Origin: Flavobacteriales bacterium
GTDB taxonomy: Bacteria > Bacteroidota > Bacteroidia > Flavobacteriales_D > Sanyastnellaceae
Assembly (NCBI GenBank): GCA_029242765.1
Contig: JAQWTJ010000038.1
Coordinates: 1 to 64,000 of the forward strand
DNA length: 64,000 nt
Direction of reading: 5' to 3'
A program made the position numbers and the translations under genes. The first letter of the stretch is position 1. The number at the start of each line of letters is the position of its first letter. Shown here piece after piece: positions 1-7,743 of this stretch. The notes under the pieces were generated by a model that saw only the letters and a program-made list of their open reading frames with translations, was not told the origin of the DNA and made no database searches.

Positions 1-2879
1 TGTGTGCCGGACTGGCCGCTTGCAAGGCTTCCATCATCAAAATCCCAAGTCGTTGCAGTGAAATTGAAGCTTCCGGCGTCAGAGAAATTGAAGACGTTGC
101 AATTGGGGGACTGCTGGACCATGTTGATGACCGGGGTGAAAGGGTCCGTGTTGCACGGCGGCGGCGGGTCGCAATTGTCAGTTTCGAAAACGAAATAAGG
201 GTCAGAGGTTCCAGTGCACCCGGTCAGGGTGTTGATGGCCTCAACGGTGTAGGCCCAGCTTCCATTGACACCAGCCAGTGGGTGGGTGAAAGAGGAATTG
301 GGGGTTGGAATGCCTTGAGCGCTTCCATTGCAGTACCATTGATAGATTAAATTGGAGTTGGTCGGGGTGACCATGGTGACCAAATGGGGGGCGGTGATGC
401 AAATCACATCCGGATCTCCAGATGTGATGACAGGCTCAGGCCCAGGGACTTCTGCTGCAATATGAGATGCTGTGGCCGCACAACCATTCGCGTCAACTGT
501 TGTCACGGAATAGGTGCCACTAGATGAGATGGTTGTTGTAGCACTATTGGGGGCGCTTCCACCGGGATTCCAAGAAATTGGAGAGAAAGTGCCGCCGGTG
601 ACACTGAGTTCGGCCGTGCCACCAGGGCAGATGGCCTGATCTTGCGAGATGGACGGCACAATCGCCTGATTGATCTGCTCGCTAGGAAAAATGGACTCGG
701 TTTGGCCACAAAGTTCCACGTTGACACTCAGGGTGTTGTTTCCAGTGTAGTTGTTCCACTGGATGGAGGCGATGTCTTCGCCTTGACCGCTCAATACACT
801 ACCGGCCAAGGGGTCTCCAATGGTCCAAGTGATAACGGAAGCGGGATCTGGCGCAGGGGCAATCGCGAACCCAGCAAGATCGTTGGCACAAAAGGGCCCG
901 CCACTTAAAGTATAGGGGCCATTGAAGTCGAAGTGGACGGGCTGGATGTTCACATCAGTGGAGCTGCAGTATGCTGGAGAATTCATGCTCTGGTAGAGCG
1001 TCAACTCATAGGGCCCGGTGGGGTTCCAGTCTACAGATATAGAGGCCCCATTGCTAAGGGTCTGCGTTGTTGTTCCGGTGATGAAGCCGCCTGTGATGGA
1101 CCAGTAGAATGTCGTTCCTGTTTCCGTTGTAACGGCGGTGTAGGTTTCAGTGGCCCCCGGGCAAATGATAGTTTCTCCTTCAATAGAAGGCGCCTCAGGG
1201 ACGTCGGACACCACGACCGGGAGAACGATTTCAGCGTTGCACCATTCCGTGCTGACCAGTGGCGTTGCTGTGACGATATAGAGGCCAGAAGCACCCCATT
1301 CAATCTCAGCATTGTCACCGTTGGGGGTGATGTTTGGCGTGGAAGGAACGACAGTCCAATTGTACCCTGAACCGCCTGAAGCGCCCCATACGGTGGTGGT
1401 CTGGTCTACACAGGCTTGACTCTGTGTGTACATGGTGAATTTAGGCCGCACATTCACATTGAGATGACCGGTTCCTTCACAATCTCCAGGGTCTGCTCCA
1501 GGCAAGCCCCCTAAGAATGAATTGCTATAGGTCACATCGATGGTGCCTTGCGGGCCGCTGCCCCAGAAAATTTGGATGCTGTGGGTGCCTTGCCCGGCAA
1601 TGACCGTTCCACCGTCGACTTGCCATAGGTAATCGGTGTCGGCCCATTTGGGCAGTTCGTATTCTGCAGTCTCATATGCACACACAACAACAGGCCCGAC
1701 GGGCTCTTCTACGGTGGAAATGATGGGGATGATAACCGAGGTGGGTTGATCACACAAGTCGGGGTTGCATCCGCTGACTTGCAAGGTGACGGTGCCAAAC
1801 GGGCCATCGCCCCAGTCGACATTGATTGAATCGGTGAATTCTCCGGTTAGGATGGGCACGATGTTTCCATCGGCATCGGTCACCGTCCAGATGTAAGTTG
1901 CACAGTTCTGGGCATCGGTCCAGTAGCTGCTGTTGTCAAATGCACAAAGCGTAGAAACGCAGTGAATTTCTGGCCCGGGCAGGGGGTCTACAACGACCTC
2001 GTACTCCTGGATGTCTGCGCAGCAACACAGCGGCTTACCCGTGCTGGTGGTGTTTTCTGCATAGGCCGTCAGAGACACCGTGTAGGTGCCGGCCGCAGTG
2101 AACGTATGTGCCGGGTGCTCAAGTGTCGAGGTGGGCGAGCCGTCGCCAAAGTCCCAGAGGTAGCTGTCTGCACCTGAGGACGTGTTATTGAACTGAAAAT
2201 TGGCGCCCAAGCATGGCGATCCCGTAAAGCTGAAATCAGCTTCAGGCGCCTCGAGAATGTCCACGCAGAATTGCAAGTTTTGGACGTGGCCATTGGCGTC
2301 GATGATGTCAACGAAAATGAACCCAGATCCCGATGCCCCCCATTCAATTTGGATCTCGGCATCATGGGCTCCAGGAGAAGAGACGCCCCCTTGGACGGTC
2401 CAGGTATAACTGCTCGAAGGGTTGTACGGGAGGAAAGCTGTGGAAGTTGTAAACTCACAGGCGGCTAGACAGCCCCCTTCTCCATCTCCATTGATGCCAC
2501 CGGTGGCGCCTCCCAGGTCCCCCAGATCTAAGAAGGTGCAATCGGGCTTTCCACACTCAACCGTAACAGTCACCGTTGCAAATTCCACGACGAACGGCCC
2601 CTCAAACAGGTAGTACCTGAATTCGTGTGTGCCACAACAGTCGTCAAGATTTAGCAACTCGAGATTGCCCAAACTATCGATGTGGAAACAATAAGGCCAC
2701 CCTGCTTCGCCGGGCCCAATGGTGAACCCGTTGATTGGGGCATCATTGTCCAGTACGTTGCCTATAACACCTGCTGTAGAAGTGGTATAGAAGTCGTCAA
2801 CAAGAAAAGTGTCTTGCGCTGCAATTGCGGTTGAAAAAGCAAGTAATAGCACGAGAAAGAGGCGGGGAGAAATCTTCAT
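1..2879 (-). CDS. large secreted PKD/Ig-like surface protein (partial, C-terminus off the window)
   Basis: The frame stays open for 959 codons from the ATG at 2879 to the left edge; I checked the leftmost 1.3 kb or so codon by codon for stops. It is missing from the ORF track only because it has no stop inside the window. The N-terminus is a signal peptide (MKISPRLFLVLLLAFSTAIA). The mature part begins with a cadherin-like segment (NVLDNDAPING), followed by many beta-sandwich modules of about 80-100 residues. These include two PKD-type cores, WDFGDGSPTST near residue 242 and WDFDDGS close to the left edge, plus Ig/SprB-like modules with paired cysteines. Such proteins are normally exported by T9SS and act in adhesion or gliding. 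The expected C-terminal sorting domain lies outside the window. The precise function is unknown. Confidence 0.85.
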   Translation of the reverse strand, partial: MKISPRLFLVLLLAFSTAIAAQDTFLVDDFYTTSTAGVIGNVLDNDAPINGFTIGPGEAGWPYCFHIDSLGNLELLNLDDCCGTHEFRYYLFEGPFVVEFATVTVTVECGKPDCTFLDLGDLGGATGGINGDGEGGCLAACEFTTSTAFLPYNPSSSYTWTVQGGVSSPGAHDAEIQIEWGASGSGFIFVDIIDANGHVQNLQFCVDILEAPEADFSFTGSPCLGANFQFNNTSSGADSYLWDFGDGSPTSTLEHPAHTFTAAGTYTVSLTAYAENTTSTGKPLCCCADIQEYEVVVDPLPGPEIHCVSTLCAFDNSSYWTDAQNCATYIWTVTDADGNIVPILTGEFTDSINVDWGDGPFGTVTLQVSGCNPDLCDQPTSVIIPIISTVEEPVGPVVVCAYETAEYELPKWADTDYLWQVDGGTVIAGQGTHSIQIFWGSGPQGTIDVTYSNSFLGGLPGADPGDCEGTGHLNVNVRPKFTMYTQSQACVDQTTTVWGASGGSGYNWTVVPSTPNITPNGDNAEIEWGASGLYIVTATPLVSTEWCNAEIVLPVVVSDVPEAPSIEGETIICPGATETYTAVTTETGTTFYWSITGGFITGTTTQTLSNGASISVDWNPTGPYELTLYQSMNSPAYCSSTDVNIQPVHFDFNGPYTLSGGPFCANDLAGFAIAPAPDPASVITWTIGDPLAGSVLSGQGEDIASIQWNNYTGNNTLSVNVELCGQTESIFPSEQINQAIVPSISQDQAICPGGTAELSVTGGTFSPISWNPGGSAPNSATTTISSSGTYSVTTVDANGCAATASHIAAEVPGPEPVITSGDPDVICITAPHLVTMVTPTNSNLIYQWYCNGSAQGIPTPNSSFTHPLAGVNGSWAYTVEAINTLTGCTGTSDPYFVFETDNCDPPPPCNTDPFTPVINMVQQSPNCNVFNFSDAGSFNFTATTWDFDDGSLASGQSGT

Positions 2880-2920
2880 GGTGAAGCGGGATATTGGAGG
2901 CAAGAGTTGAATCTTCGATG

Positions 2921-2928
2921 TATATTCG
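2921..2928 (+). promoter_or_regulatory. possible -7 box of the tRNA-Val promoter
   Basis: TATATTCG sits 15 bases before the tRNA and differs by one base from the Bacteroidota -7 consensus TAnnTTTG. No convincing -33 TTG is present at the usual spacing. Inferred from sequence only. Confidence 0.35.
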
Positions 2929-2943
2929 CGGTCGCTTTAGGAA

Positions 2944-3021
2944 GGGCAATTAGCTCAGCTGGTTCAGAGCGCTGCCTTGACAGGGCAGAGGTCACTGGTT
3001 CGAGCCCAGTATTGCCCACCA
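2944..3021 (+). tRNA. tRNA-Val (anticodon GAC)
   Basis: A complete cloverleaf of 78 bases can be folded by hand. The acceptor arm is GGGCAAT/ATTGCCC, the D stem GCTC/GAGC, the anticodon stem CTGCC/GGCAG with loop TTGACAG (anticodon GAC, valine), and the T arm ACTGG-TTCGAGC-CCAGT. The 3' CCA is encoded. It is a lone tRNA between the large surface protein (opposite strand) and feoA, and is followed by a terminator. Confidence 0.96.
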
Positions 3022-3035
3022 GTTTCATATCGAAG

Positions 3036-3065
3036 ACGCCCGGAATCCTCTGGGCGTTTTTTTTT
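3036..3065 (+). terminator. Rho-independent terminator after tRNA-Val
   Basis: The stem ACGCCC / GGGCGT, with a loop of about 10 bases, is followed directly by a run of nine T. It begins about 15 bases after the encoded CCA, so it closes the tRNA-Val transcript and separates it from feoA. Confidence 0.8.
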
Positions 3066-3145
3066 GGTGTGAGTTAAGGCGTACGCGTAGAGTAAGATGA
3101 TTGACAATGTAAGGTAGTTTCAATTGTGTGGTTTGTACCGTGGCA

Positions 3146-3159
3146 ATGACTTCTGTCAT
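3146..3159. promoter_or_regulatory. candidate operator upstream of feoA (inverted repeat)
   Basis: ATGACttctGTCAT is a perfect inverted repeat with 5-bp arms. It lies about 70 bp before the feoA start, roughly where a regulator would overlap or sit upstream of the promoter. Iron-uptake genes are usually controlled by Fur or DtxR-type repressors. The repeat is seen; the regulator is a guess. Confidence 0.3.
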
Positions 3160-3226
3160 AATGAATTCGGAACAATACCTTGATTGAGGGATGGTGGATC
3201 CGACCTGCAGGAGCGACATTTGTGGC

Positions 3227-3469
3227 ATGGCACTCAAGCGCATCAGCGAGTTGAAAGCAAATGAATCCGGTCAGATTGAGCGGGTGGATTGCTCGGATGC
3301 GATGGTAGCTCTGATGGAGCTGGGTTGCGCGGTGGGAGAGACCGTAGAGCTTCGGCACGTGGCGCCGCTTGGCGACCCGCTAGCTGTAGCGATGGGAGGC
3401 CAAGTGGTGGCGATGCGCCGGAAGCAGGCCTGCGAGGTGTGGGTGCGGGTGCCGGAGATTAGCTGGTAA
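3227..3469 (+). CDS. feoA: FeoA family ferrous iron transport protein A
   Basis: A small SH3-like basic protein of about 80 residues from the ATG at 3227 (MALKRISELK); the ORF track's upstream ATG at 3191 would add 12 unlikely residues. It shows the FeoA pattern: an N-terminal xLxxL-type strand, a central LGCAVGETVELRHVAPLGDP turn and a final VRVPE strand. FeoA is a cytoplasmic accessory protein that associates with the FeoB permease and supports Fe(II) uptake. Its neighbour feoB is on the opposite strand, and the two stop codons overlap by 11 bp. That is unusual, because feoA and feoB normally form one operon. An inverted repeat upstream may be an operator. Confidence 0.85.
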   Translation: MALKRISELKANESGQIERVDCSDAMVALMELGCAVGETVELRHVAPLGDPLAVAMGGQVVAMRRKQACEVWVRVPEISW

Positions 3470-5516
3470 AACTGAAGGCGGCCCAAGCGGCGAGCCATGC
3501 AACGGCGGTCATGCCGAGGGCTTGAGCGATGGCCCACCCCCAACTTGAGAGTTCACGTCGGACCACCGCAATGGTGCTGGCGCATTGCATTGCGAACATG
3601 TAGAATACGATGAGCGATAGTGCGGTGGCGGGCGTGAGTGTGCCGCTATCGGCGAGCCGAGTTTTGAGGGCCCTGATGCCCGGCTCACTTTCTTCGGCGG
3701 CATAGAGGGTGGCCATTGTGCCGACAAAAACTTCCCGGGCCGCAAACGAGGCGATCAATGCGATGCCCAGCCGACCGTCGTATCCGAGGGGGGCGATGGC
3801 CGGCTCGATGAAGCGGCCGAGTTCGCCTGCCCAAGATGCGTCTGAGCGGGCGGCGATGTGTTCGAGCGATCGTTCTGGGGCGGTTGCGGTCGCGGTTGCA
3901 AATCGGGCATCGACGTGCTCAAAGGCCCCGCTCGGCGCGGTGTTGGCCAGCACCCAAAGGACGATGGAAACCGCGACGATGACGTGGCCCGCTGAGGTGA
4001 TGAAGTCTTTAGATCGTCCGACAATTTGGCGCCCGATGTTCTGCAGTGAAGGCCAACGGTAGGGCGGCCACTCCTGGGTGAACTCGCTTTCTGACCCCTG
4101 TGGCAAGGTGCGGTGCAGCACGAAGGCTAGAGCGAGTCCCGCGAGCAGCCCCGCCCCGTACACGCCGAATAAGAACAGGCCTTGGAGGTTGAAGCCGAAC
4201 CAGTGGGTATCGGGGACGGCGAAGCCCACAAGAAAGACGTAGACGGGCAGGCGAGCCGAACAGGTCATCCAGGGGGTAATCAAGATGGTGAGCAGGCGCT
4301 GGCGACGGCCCGGAATCGCACGCACGGCAATAATGGCCGGCACGGCACAGGCAAAACCGCCCATCAGCGGAACAGTGGAACGACCGTCCAAGCCAAGGGC
4401 CCGCATCCATCGGTCGTTCATGAAGGAGACGCGCGTCATATAGCCCGACTCTTCGAGGGCGGTGACCGCACCAAACAAAATGGCGATTTGAGGCACGAAA
4501 ATCACAACACCCCCAATGCCGGGGATGATGCCTTCGACGAGTAGACGGGTAAGCCACCCTTGCGGCAGGGATTCAGCAGCGAGCTGGGCAAAAGCGGCCA
4601 TTCCGACGTCGATCTGATTCATCGGCCAACCCGACCAGGCGTACACGGCCTGGAACACCATGAAGAACACTGCGGCCAGGATTGCACCGCCCAGCACCGG
4701 GTGGGTCAGCACCTTGTCGAGCGCTCTTGTGGCCGGCTGCTCAAGGACGGGCCCCTCCTCAAAAACTTGTGCAGCTGCTGCGCGCACGGCCTCACTTCGA
4801 CGTGTGGCCTCTGTGAGCTGGTTGTGTGCAGGTGAGCCTATGCGGCCTTTGCGAGCTTGTTTTAGCGCCGAAATTTGAGCTGGGGTGCTGACCCAATTGG
4901 GCAAGGCGCTTGAGTTGATGAGCAGGCTCCGACCGAAATCACTCAAACTCGGGAATGCCTCCTGCATGGCGAGGTGGATTGCTGGTTTATCGGCAGGCGG
5001 AACAACTGACGCGTCGCTGCCCTTGAATTGAGCTATTTTGAAAGCCAGCGCCAGCTTCAAGGCTTCGATACCCGTGCCACGCAATGCGTTCACCCGAAGG
5101 AGCGGCAGGCCCAGCACCTCCTCCAGAGCTTCCGCATTCCACGAAGAACTCTGTGTTTCGTTGACCACCACGAGCATGGGCAGTTCTAGATCGCGCACTT
5201 GAAATGCGAGGTAGAGGTTCCGTTTGAGATTGGCCGCGTCCATCACCATAACAACAGCATCGGGGCGGTGAGGCCCTGTGGGGTTGAGCAGCACGTCGCG
5301 CGTGACCAGTTCGTCCAAGGCTTTGGGGTGCAAGCTGTGCACGCCAGGCGTATCCACAAGTTCAATGCTCACCCCCTCAGGGAGCCCCGAAATCTGCGCC
5401 ACGTGGGGTTCGACGGTGACACCAGGTAGGTTGGCGACCTTCGCCCTTGAGTTGGTCAGGGCGTTGAACAGGGTTGTTTTTCCGCAATTGGGATTGCCGA
5501 CGAGCGCGATTTTCAC
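3459..5516 (-). CDS. feoB: FeoB ferrous iron permease (GTPase)
   Basis: FeoB imports Fe(II) across the inner membrane. The cytosolic N-terminal G domain has G1 GNPNCGKTT near residue 8, the G2 threonine in LPGVTVE, G3 DTPG, and a G4-like NETQ where NxxD is expected. A helical linker follows, then a membrane part with the conserved gate segments GFACAVPA and TPWMTCSARLPVY. I start it at the GTG at 5516 (VKIALVGN...), giving 685 residues, because the ORF-track start at 5726 lies inside the upstream gene and adds a sequence unlike FeoB. It is the last gene of the minus-strand run, about 70 bp after the EnvC-like gene. Its tail overlaps feoA, which points the other way. Confidence 0.93.
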   Translation of the reverse strand: MKIALVGNPNCGKTTLFNALTNSRAKVANLPGVTVEPHVAQISGLPEGVSIELVDTPGVHSLHPKALDELVTRDVLLNPTGPHRPDAVVMVMDAANLKRNLYLAFQVRDLELPMLVVVNETQSSSWNAEALEEVLGLPLLRVNALRGTGIEALKLALAFKIAQFKGSDASVVPPADKPAIHLAMQEAFPSLSDFGRSLLINSSALPNWVSTPAQISALKQARKGRIGSPAHNQLTEATRRSEAVRAAAAQVFEEGPVLEQPATRALDKVLTHPVLGGAILAAVFFMVFQAVYAWSGWPMNQIDVGMAAFAQLAAESLPQGWLTRLLVEGIIPGIGGVVIFVPQIAILFGAVTALEESGYMTRVSFMNDRWMRALGLDGRSTVPLMGGFACAVPAIIAVRAIPGRRQRLLTILITPWMTCSARLPVYVFLVGFAVPDTHWFGFNLQGLFLFGVYGAGLLAGLALAFVLHRTLPQGSESEFTQEWPPYRWPSLQNIGRQIVGRSKDFITSAGHVIVAVSIVLWVLANTAPSGAFEHVDARFATATATAPERSLEHIAARSDASWAGELGRFIEPAIAPLGYDGRLGIALIASFAAREVFVGTMATLYAAEESEPGIRALKTRLADSGTLTPATALSLIVFYMFAMQCASTIAVVRRELSSWGWAIAQALGMTAVAWLAAWAAFSFTS

Positions 5517-5586
5517 CTCGGCAAGATGGGTCTTGTGGCCGCGGCGTGCAATCCCGCGATGAGGGGATATACTCCGGTCTTGAGCG

Positions 5587-6834
5587 TCAGTGTGCGATCC
5601 ACAACAGGGGGTCGCTGGGCGAAGAGCCCCCGGCGTCCCAAATTTCAAAATGGGACGCCGCGCCGTCGCCCAAGTCCAGCACTTGGCCCAGCTTCGCACC
5701 GGTGGCCACGAGGTCGCCCTTTGCAACGACGGGCGCGCGTAAATTGGAGTACACGCTGCGGTGGGAGCCGTGGTCGATCATCACCACCCAGCCCAGACCC
5801 GGGAATTCTGTCACGTTGCTGACTTGCCCGTTGAACACGGCGCGGATTGTGGCATCGGCCGTGGTGGCAATGTCGATTCCATTGTTGCTGACCACGATGC
5901 CCGGGAAGCTTGGGTGAGGGTGCGTTCCGAATGTGCCCACCAATGTCCCTTCGCGAACAGGCCAATTCAACCGCCCCTTGTTGGATACAAATTCAGCAGC
6001 TGTGGCCTGGCCTTCAGGCGTTGCACCATAGCCTCGGCCAGCGGCAGCAGCTTTTCGCGCCGCTTCAATCATGGCGGCGATGGCTTTGTCGAGCTCCTCC
6101 TGCTTCTTTTGAGCGGCGGCGATGTCCTTGTGAAATTCTGATTCCTCGGCGCGCAATCGGCTCAGCGTCCGCTGTTGCGAGCTGCGTTTTCGATTCTGAA
6201 CGGTGCGCTCATTTTGCAACTGACGACTCACCGCGTCAAGTTCATTCTGCTTGCCCTCAAGCCGGTCGTGGCGTTTTTCAATCCGGGCCAATGTGGCCTC
6301 GAGTTCATCGGCTTGTTCCAGCCGCAGCGCCGTGTACGACCGCACCCAGCCCCAGCGGCGCATGGCCATCGTGAAGGACTCGGCGTCGAGCAAGAAGGCC
6401 CATAGATCGTCACTCGCGCTCAACCGTTGCGTGGTGCGCAGCGTCGTTCCAAACTCGGCCCGTAGGCGAGCCAGGCGCAGCTCGAGTGAATCGAGCCCCC
6501 CCGCCTCACTTGCCAAAGCCGCCCCCACAGCGCCCTGCTCTTTGCTCAAGTTCTCGAGCAGTTCATCGCGAAGTTCAATTTCGCGCCGAATCAAAGCCAG
6601 ACTGCGACGGTTCTCTTTTTGATCGGCTTCGCTTTTAGCGATTAGCGACTGTGCCCGTTCGATTTGCTTGTCCAGTTCAGCACGTTCACCCTGCAAGGAT
6701 TGCGTGCTTTGCGCAGGTTGCTGTGTGCTGCTTTGTGCCCAAGATAGAGGGGCAGAAAAAACAACCAGCACGGCCAAGGTGCACCAGTGCTGGCCGCGGA
6801 TAAAGCGGCTAAAACGTGCTGCGAAGCTCCACAT
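5587..6834 (-). CDS. EnvC-like murein hydrolase activator (coiled coil + degenerate LytM/M23 domain)
   Basis: The architecture is a signal peptide (ending LSWAQ), a long coiled coil of about 220 residues rich in Q, E, R and L heptads, and a C-terminal LytM (M23) domain. The LytM catalytic site is degenerate: the first zinc histidine is replaced (NNGID), the YxHL histidine is missing (YSNL), and HxHFE has become ASHFE. It therefore probably activates N-acetylmuramoyl-L-alanine amidases, as EnvC does in E. coli, rather than cutting peptidoglycan itself. I prefer the ATG at 6834; an ATG at 6861 is also open and would lengthen the overlap with the DUF4292 gene from 26 to 53 bp. It is the fourth gene of the envelope operon. 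Confidence 0.88.
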   Translation of the reverse strand: MWSFAARFSRFIRGQHWCTLAVLVVFSAPLSWAQSSTQQPAQSTQSLQGERAELDKQIERAQSLIAKSEADQKENRRSLALIRREIELRDELLENLSKEQGAVGAALASEAGGLDSLELRLARLRAEFGTTLRTTQRLSASDDLWAFLLDAESFTMAMRRWGWVRSYTALRLEQADELEATLARIEKRHDRLEGKQNELDAVSRQLQNERTVQNRKRSSQQRTLSRLRAEESEFHKDIAAAQKKQEELDKAIAAMIEAARKAAAAGRGYGATPEGQATAAEFVSNKGRLNWPVREGTLVGTFGTHPHPSFPGIVVSNNGIDIATTADATIRAVFNGQVSNVTEFPGLGWVVMIDHGSHRSVYSNLRAPVVAKGDLVATGAKLGQVLDLGDGAASHFEIWDAGGSSPSDPLLWIAH

Positions 6835-7735
6835 CGGCGGGCAGTTTGAACGGCATTTCATACGCGCGGCCCGACCTCAGCCGCGTGATTTCAATTTCAA
6901 TTTTCTGCTCCAAATCACCGCTTATGACCATCATCGTCGTCTTTTGAGGGACCAAGCCACCGCCTTCAATCGTGTGTCGGGTGTGAAAAACGTCAATCGA
7001 TTGGCTGTTGTACAGGTCGTCAAATTTACTGTGCACCAAGTACCCTTGCAGCCCGTCGAACCAGTAGCGTTTTATCAGCAAGTCCTCTCCTTCTGAGCGA
7101 TCCAATACGCGCTCGACCACCCGTGCGTCGCGGGCCGTGGTTTCGACGATTTCCAAGTCGGTATCAGGATGAATTTCTTTGTCTTTTGCCCCCACAAGTC
7201 GCATAACGCGACGCTTGTATTTGGTGATCAATACATAGGAAAGCTCGTCAATGCGCGATATGTAATCGTCCCCATCAGCATTGAGCTCCACGGCATGCCC
7301 GAGCAGCACAGATTGCAGCATCTTGAAGTCCACCGGCGCTCCGAAATTGTTTTCTACGGCGGTGTAATCGCCGAGGTAACCGAAGCGATCGCCCGGTACT
7401 TTCGAAAAGAATTTCACAGAATCCTCGGTGAGCATGATGCGTGCAACTTCGACACCTAAGGCCGGGGTGATACTGAGCCAAATCGCTGAATCGCGACGCA
7501 TGCGGACGTTCACCTTGAAACTTTGGTTATCCGATTCGCTGTGCGATGAGACGGCGAGCCGCATTCCGTACCAATCCGCATTGGAGATCGTCGATTCGTA
7601 CCGGTGCATGATTTTCCCGACGCCTTGATTCTTCAGCGGTTTGCCCATACCCAAGCGCCGCACATTGGAACAACCGCTTGCAATCAAAGTGAGAACCAAC
7701 AGGCCCCAAACCCTTATGTTGCGTGCGCGAATCAT
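6809..7735 (-). CDS. DUF4292 family outer-membrane lipoprotein
   Basis: 308 residues with a lipoprotein signal peptide (MIRARNIRVWGLLVLTLIAS-GC). The body matches the Bacteroidota DUF4292 pattern, with the core segment SAIWLSITPALGVEVARIM followed by a predicted curved beta sheet. The family is conserved in this phylum, beside a TPR lipoprotein and an M23/EnvC protein, which is exactly the order here. It starts 8 bp after the TPR gene and overlaps the EnvC-like gene. The biochemical role is not established; a LolB-like lipid-anchored carrier fold is only my inference from the strand pattern. Confidence 0.85.
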   Translation of the reverse strand: MIRARNIRVWGLLVLTLIASGCSNVRRLGMGKPLKNQGVGKIMHRYESTISNADWYGMRLAVSSHSESDNQSFKVNVRMRRDSAIWLSITPALGVEVARIMLTEDSVKFFSKVPGDRFGYLGDYTAVENNFGAPVDFKMLQSVLLGHAVELNADGDDYISRIDELSYVLITKYKRRVMRLVGAKDKEIHPDTDLEIVETTARDARVVERVLDRSEGEDLLIKRYWFDGLQGYLVHSKFDDLYNSQSIDVFHTRHTIEGGGLVPQKTTMMVISGDLEQKIEIEITRLRSGRAYEMPFKLPADVELRSTF

Positions 7736-7743
7736 CGTATTGT

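Noticed and set aside
5517-5726. 70-codon N-terminal extension of feoB in the ORF track
   Set aside because: It overlaps the EnvC-like gene, is rich in Trp/Arg/Pro and does not resemble FeoB; VKIALVGNPNCGKTT is the natural start.
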